From Agarophyton chilense (taxonomy: Eukaryota > Rhodophyta > Florideophyceae > Gracilariales > Gracilariaceae), in contig JARGXX010000105.1 of assembly GCA_030374765.1 (NCBI GenBank), forward strand, positions 1,302,001 to 1,366,000: 64,000 bases of DNA. Direction: 5' to 3'. Position 1 is the stretch's first letter. Each line of letters starts with the position of its first letter. Positions 60,341 to 64,000 of the stretch are shown piece by piece. The notes under the pieces are model-generated. The model ran no database searches and was not told the DNA's origin. It saw nothing but the letters and a program-made list of their open reading frames with translations. Made by a program: the position numbers and the translations under genes.

Positions 60341-61789
60341 ATGCCGGCGCTGCACGACTACGCGGCGCTGCTGCAGTACGCCACGCAGCTGTGCTCGACG
60401 GCGGTAGCGCAGCGCGGCGAGACGCGCGCAGCGTGCTCGCGCATAGTAGAGCACACACTGGCGCGCGCCAAGTTCCACTTGGGCAGCGGCAAGACTCCCG
60501 CGCAGCTTGTGTGTGACGCCGCGCACGCCTTCGTGCCCGCGCCGCACGCCGTGCGCATCGCCGCCGACGAGCTGCGCGCCGCCTCGCGCGCCGCCGTCGC
60601 AGACGGCTACGGTGTCATGCTCGTGTTGTGTGGAACCGACGACACGCTGCTGCGCGTCGTTCTGGTGGCTTGCGTCGACGACGTCTTCAAGGAGCCGATT
60701 TGGTGCCACGCGTTGCGTTGCGCGCTCTCCGCGCCTTCTTCCGCGTCCGACGAGGCGCTCATCACGCTTGCGCTGGCGTTGGTGGTGCATGCCGTCGACG
60801 CCGGCTCGCTGGTGCGCGCGCTGGGTGCGCTTCGGTACCACGGTGACGATGCCACACACGATTTGCTCTCCATGTATGGCGCCTACGTCAACGGCGCGTT
60901 TGTCTCGGCGCATGATGTGTTTCACGCCGCCGTGCGCACTCGAGGCACGCTCGACGTGCTGCGATGTGACGCGCTGCACGCGCTCATGTGGAACCTTACC
61001 GCATTGGATTTGAACACGTCACAGCCCAGTGTGAGCTGGAATCATCGTCTTGCTCACAACCTGCTCAAGGCCGGCGTTCCGGGCGAAACGGTGTACCGTA
61101 TGCCGCTTGCCGGCGTGCTGGACTCCCTTCCCGCCGCATTTGATGCTGACCTCGCCGCCGCACGCCGCCTCGCCAGTCGCATTCGGTTGCGACACGGCGT
61201 AGTGTACGTCATACGCCTCACGTTGCGACAGATCGTCTCGTGGTTATACATCGTGTTTTCCATCTCCATTTCGTGCGCGTGCGCCGTTCAGAACTGGCCA
61301 CGGCGCGACAACGCGTTCGAACGCGCAAAGGACGCGGTAGATGTGGCCACTGTGTTGCTGGTAAGCGTGTTCGGTCTGGTCAAGCTCACCAGCGAGGACC
61401 CGAACGCGCTCAAAAGTCTGGCGCGCGGGCGAGCGCCGCTGAGAGACCTTGCACACGCAACACGCTTTCTGCGCGGCCACGAGAAGGTGCAAAGCATTCA
61501 GAGACTGTTGGGCGTGGAGCGGCCCGGACTGGAATGGGTCGGGGCGCGCGGATGCTGCTACGGACGCAGCGTGCAGCACGACGGTCTGGATGCAATGCCC
61601 GCTGGTGTGCGCACGTTGAAGACGGGCGGCTTCTTGTTCTTAGAGGGCATTTGTAAGAGACCGTACTTTTGGGACAGCTGCGTCAAGATACACGACGTCA
61701 CTTTGGACGTGGCGTCGTTTGATAAAGCGTCGCACATGCACTGCGAGCTAGATTTTTCAAACGCTCCCAGGTATGAGAGCTTGGCGTGA
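60341..61789 (+). CDS. Unknown GC-rich protein with two C-terminal hydrophobic segments
   Basis: A 482-residue intronless ORF from the ATG at 60341; the open frame begins earlier (60281) without an ATG. The N-terminal two thirds is Ala- and Leu-rich and probably all-helical, with possible HEAT-like helix pairs (EALITLALALVVHAVDAGSL). One strong membrane segment lies at about 303-325 (IVSWLYIVFSISISCACAV) and a weaker one at about 345-362 (DVATVLLVSVFGLVKL). The C-terminus has several cysteines and two tryptophans (GLEWVGARGCC, PYFWDSC). The codon third positions are very GC-rich, as in the M16 protease gene and unlike the adjoining transposon. I do not recognise the family; a peroxisomal PEX11-like protein was considered but not supported. 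Confidence 0.7.
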   Translation: MPALHDYAALLQYATQLCSTAVAQRGETRAACSRIVEHTLARAKFHLGSGKTPAQLVCDAAHAFVPAPHAVRIAADELRAASRAAVADGYGVMLVLCGTDDTLLRVVLVACVDDVFKEPIWCHALRCALSAPSSASDEALITLALALVVHAVDAGSLVRALGALRYHGDDATHDLLSMYGAYVNGAFVSAHDVFHAAVRTRGTLDVLRCDALHALMWNLTALDLNTSQPSVSWNHRLAHNLLKAGVPGETVYRMPLAGVLDSLPAAFDADLAAARRLASRIRLRHGVVYVIRLTLRQIVSWLYIVFSISISCACAVQNWPRRDNAFERAKDAVDVATVLLVSVFGLVKLTSEDPNALKSLARGRAPLRDLAHATRFLRGHEKVQSIQRLLGVERPGLEWVGARGCCYGRSVQHDGLDAMPAGVRTLKTGGFLFLEGICKRPYFWDSCVKIHDVTLDVASFDKASHMHCELDFSNAPRYESLA

Positions 61790-61947
61790 AGCGCGTTTTA
61801 CTAAGTAGAACATGCCGTTGCGGCGGCGCGCTTTCATCAGCAGCGTAAGCTACGTGCTTCCAGTAATGTGCGGGTTGCAGATCTTGCCCTTGGGAAGCGG
61901 CTGGTCTGAGAAGGGAGAGCCACCGCGGGAGAGAAGAACACGTCGAG

Positions 61948-62103
61948 TCAGCTGTGCATGCGTTGCGTAGTCGCGTGCGTCAGCACCTTTGGCTTACCTT
62001 TGTGCACGTAGGCCTCATGCATCTCACAGGCAACCAGACATCCGAACGACTTGTTGCACCAGCAGCAGTAGTGCTTGGTGCGATCGGCGCCAGAAGTGGG
62101 CAT
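61948..62103 (-). CDS. Tiny C2H2 zinc-finger protein
   Basis: A 51-residue frame from the ATG at 62103, MPTSGADRTKHY, contains one exact C2H2 finger: C-x2-C-x12-H-x4-H in CCWCNKSFGCLVACEMHEAYVH. The same frame extends to an upstream ATG at 62259 (103 residues), but the added part lacks features, so I prefer the shorter form. It could be a stand-alone finger, or one exon of a larger gene. The finger match is strong for such a short ORF. It converges with the plus-strand gene at 60341-61789. Confidence 0.5.
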   Translation of the reverse strand: MPTSGADRTKHYCCWCNKSFGCLVACEMHEAYVHKGKPKVLTHATTQRMHS

Positions 62104-62259
62104 GGTTAGGTGCGTGCGGCAAAGCGGGAACAAGATGAAAGTGTGCGTGAGGGGAAGAACAACAACGTCGTGGCGGCTGAATGCGACGCTCTCGACGCTG
62201 TTACCAGTTGGGCGCACGGCGCGCTTTTTATGCTGTTGCCGTTGCCATTGTGCCAACAT

Positions 62260-62985
62260 GTCGTGAGTACATAAGCAACAGCTGCTAGCAATTGCTAACG
62301 CTCTTACCCGGGAATGAGCGATGCGCCTCGTTTTTACACACTTGTTATTTTCGAAGGTTTAACCTTACCTTATCTCGTCGTGTATCGTTTTCGCCCACCA
62401 AAACAGGGCTGGCAGAATTCACAAAAAAAGTTTTCTTGCGTGTACAAACGAGAGTAATGTTGTATACTGTGGTCCATCACCCTAGCAACTCATTCCAGTT
62501 CTGTTGTTGTAAGGTCTGGGGTTAATGTTGATAGGATCGAGGCGCGATATCGCACCTCGAGTCCTAGCGAGATACTGTTGAATAAACGCCAAGGTCGGCA
62601 TGAGAGCGCATTTCAGCTGTGATTGACTAGCAACCACAGCGGTGCTGCTTCAGAGTTTATGACAATATTTGCAAGCGCTTCTGGTAGAGACTCCGAACCC
62701 GGAGCCTCCATTCGCGCTGCGCCGTTCCGTCCCCGGAACGGTCGTTGTCGAAACTCGTAGTGCTGTGCACGTACAAGTTCGGCAACGATGCGCGCGCCGC
62801 CAGCGCACAAATTTGTTCACCAGCACACATGTATCTCTGCATTTGTCGTTAATGCACCCATGGTAAAGGGCTGAATCAAACTCCGAAAGCCGGTCGTGCA
62901 TAGCTTACGTATGTATACGGTTTTACACGTTGGCGTGCTGGTTCCAAAGCGCTGAGCCAGACCCATTGTTTCGAGCGTGATATTT
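62260..62985. other. Intergenic region, no gene recognised
   Basis: Several overlapping frames of 60-85 codons on both strands, none with a domain. It contains the probable 3' flank of the GT90 gene. Confidence 0.45.
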
Positions 62986-64000
62986 CTATTTGCCAACCTC
63001 TTTCTCGTTGTAGTGGCTATGTACCGCGTCATTGCTGAACTTAAATTCCGTTCCTCTACCAATATTCCTCCAGCATTCCAGTTGGTAAGGATGACGCTTG
63101 GCGCCTGTGTATCTACACCCAAACGGCACACTGCCGTTGAATACATACCATCCATCTAAACATCCCATCGGCCCATCTGCTGTTGCCGGGCGCAATGCAC
63201 ACATAGATGGAGTCACTTCTTCGTCACCTGACGCCGCATCATATTGCAATTCACTATATCGTTCAAGCAAAACCTTCCAGTACAGCATCGCGCCTTTCTC
63301 AGAGATCACGTTCTCACCAAAGCAATTGGCATTGTCGATAAGTCTTTTGGAGCCTTGCGTATCTGTTTTCGCCGCAGTTACACGCTCTAATAGGTCCTGT
63401 AAGTATGTATCAACTGGTATGTAGTGATAGAACGGTTTCAACAATGGCTCATACCACATGTACCAATTCGATCTTTGAAAGAATGGCACCGAACCGCTGG
63501 TCAGAATCCCACGTTTTCGACTGCTTCCCAAACCTCCATCAACGTCAATGATGAATTGGTATCTTCCCTGTCTATCGTAATTCAGAACATCCGACAGACC
63601 GGATCCCAATGACGTCTCAACTTCGTTGACAGAAGTGCTCTCCCCCAACTTCATCCACCTCGTGATGCCGGCGTCGATAACATCTGGATATTGTTTGGCA
63701 AGCGCGGCTAAGCGAATGCGAGGCACAGAGAGCCAATTGTGATCGTGGTAGTCTTGAAGCGAACTTGAGCTCCCGCGGAACACCAGTTTTGGGATGCGAG
63801 CTTCGAATGGTAACTTATCTTCAGCGTTCCACACATAGTTACCGTTTGAACCATATTCTACGGGGTCTGGAACCGGAATATCTAAGTAGGAAGTGGAAGT
63901 ACGGAAAGAAAAAACAGGAATGCCGCCCATGTCTCTTGACATTGAATCAACAGTAGATCGAGGAGAATCAGCGACGTTGACGTAAAACTCGCACTTGATC
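62986..64000 (-). CDS. GT90 (CAP10/POGLUT-like) glycosyltransferase, partial
   Basis: An open frame from the right edge of the window to a stop at 62986; the 5' end lies outside. An internal ATG at 63942 is not the start, because family sequence (FYVNVADSPR) continues upstream. Family features in order: VNVADSPR, IPVFSF, LDIPVPDP, KLVFRGSSSS, PRIRLAAL, YQFIIDVDGGLGSSRKR, SGSVPFF, WYEPLLKPFYHYIPVD, and a C-terminal helix region. These match the CAP10/DUF821 fold, in which the IDVDG-like stretch sits at the donor site. GT90 enzymes transfer xylose or glucose in the secretory pathway (fungal CAP10, animal POGLUT1). The acceptor here is unknown; a role in matrix polysaccharide or glycoprotein synthesis is inference. 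No introns are seen in the 338 visible codons. Confidence 0.87.
   Translation of the reverse strand, partial: IKCEFYVNVADSPRSTVDSMSRDMGGIPVFSFRTSTSYLDIPVPDPVEYGSNGNYVWNAEDKLPFEARIPKLVFRGSSSSLQDYHDHNWLSVPRIRLAALAKQYPDVIDAGITRWMKLGESTSVNEVETSLGSGLSDVLNYDRQGRYQFIIDVDGGLGSSRKRGILTSGSVPFFQRSNWYMWYEPLLKPFYHYIPVDTYLQDLLERVTAAKTDTQGSKRLIDNANCFGENVISEKGAMLYWKVLLERYSELQYDAASGDEEVTPSMCALRPATADGPMGCLDGWYVFNGSVPFGCRYTGAKRHPYQLECWRNIGRGTEFKFSNDAVHSHYNEKEVGK

Overview
This looks like nuclear DNA from a eukaryote with compact, apparently intronless genes set in transposon-rich DNA. Its core genes are a spliceosomal/ribosome-biogenesis DEAH helicase, a vacuole- and mitochondrion-free style cytosolic-type M16 metalloprotease, and two secretory-pathway glycosyltransferases. 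The style fits a florideophyte red alga of the Chondrus type. That assignment is inference from gene architecture and protein flavour; no lineage marker proves it.

Layout. 0-2.4 kb: the tail of a possible gene at the left edge, then nothing recognisable. 2.4-5.1 kb: a type II membrane protein with a GT61 (DUF563)-like C-terminus and an internally duplicated lumenal region. 5.9-9.5 kb: a 1177-residue M16 metalloprotease with acidic and glycine codon-repeat expansions. 9.6-18.8 kb: a retrotransposon graveyard. It is built on a decayed Copia element (Copia-1) split by three solo LTRs of other families, followed by a Copia 5' fragment fused to the 3' end of a Gypsy element. 20.3-22.4 kb: an intact PRP43/DHX15-type helicase. 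23.8-25.1 kb: a broken Tc1-type DNA transposon with TA target sites and double inverted/direct repeats. 26-29.1 kb: a lone LTR and a tyrosine-recombinase pseudogene. 30.4-49.2 kb: a complete but decayed chromodomain Gypsy element (Gypsy-1). Its 3' LTR is split by a second complete Gypsy element in the opposite orientation (Gypsy-2, 8336 bp, two 446-bp LTRs). 49.2-55.2 kb: a third Gypsy (Gypsy-3), also on the minus strand and also carrying a solo LTR. 55.6-60.2 kb: a decayed Copia element of another lineage. 60.3-64 kb: host genes again, namely an unknown GC-rich membrane protein, a tiny C2H2 zinc-finger ORF, and a GT90 (CAP10/POGLUT-like) glycosyltransferase running off the right edge.

The most interesting pattern is in the Gypsy elements. 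Gypsy-1 and Gypsy-2 lie in opposite orientations. Each carries, between the end of pol and the 3' LTR, a long extra reading frame on the strand opposite to pol, and the two translations resemble each other. Gypsy-3 has a third long, decayed frame in the same relative place. These elements therefore seem to share an antisense accessory gene.

The LTR accounting is internally consistent. All three copies of the Gypsy-2 LTR family measure 446 bp. The split Gypsy-1 3' LTR adds up to 551 bp against 552 bp for its 5' partner. Near-perfect 5-bp target duplications flank several insertions, which gives a clear order of nesting. All boundaries were read by eye and may be off by a few bases.
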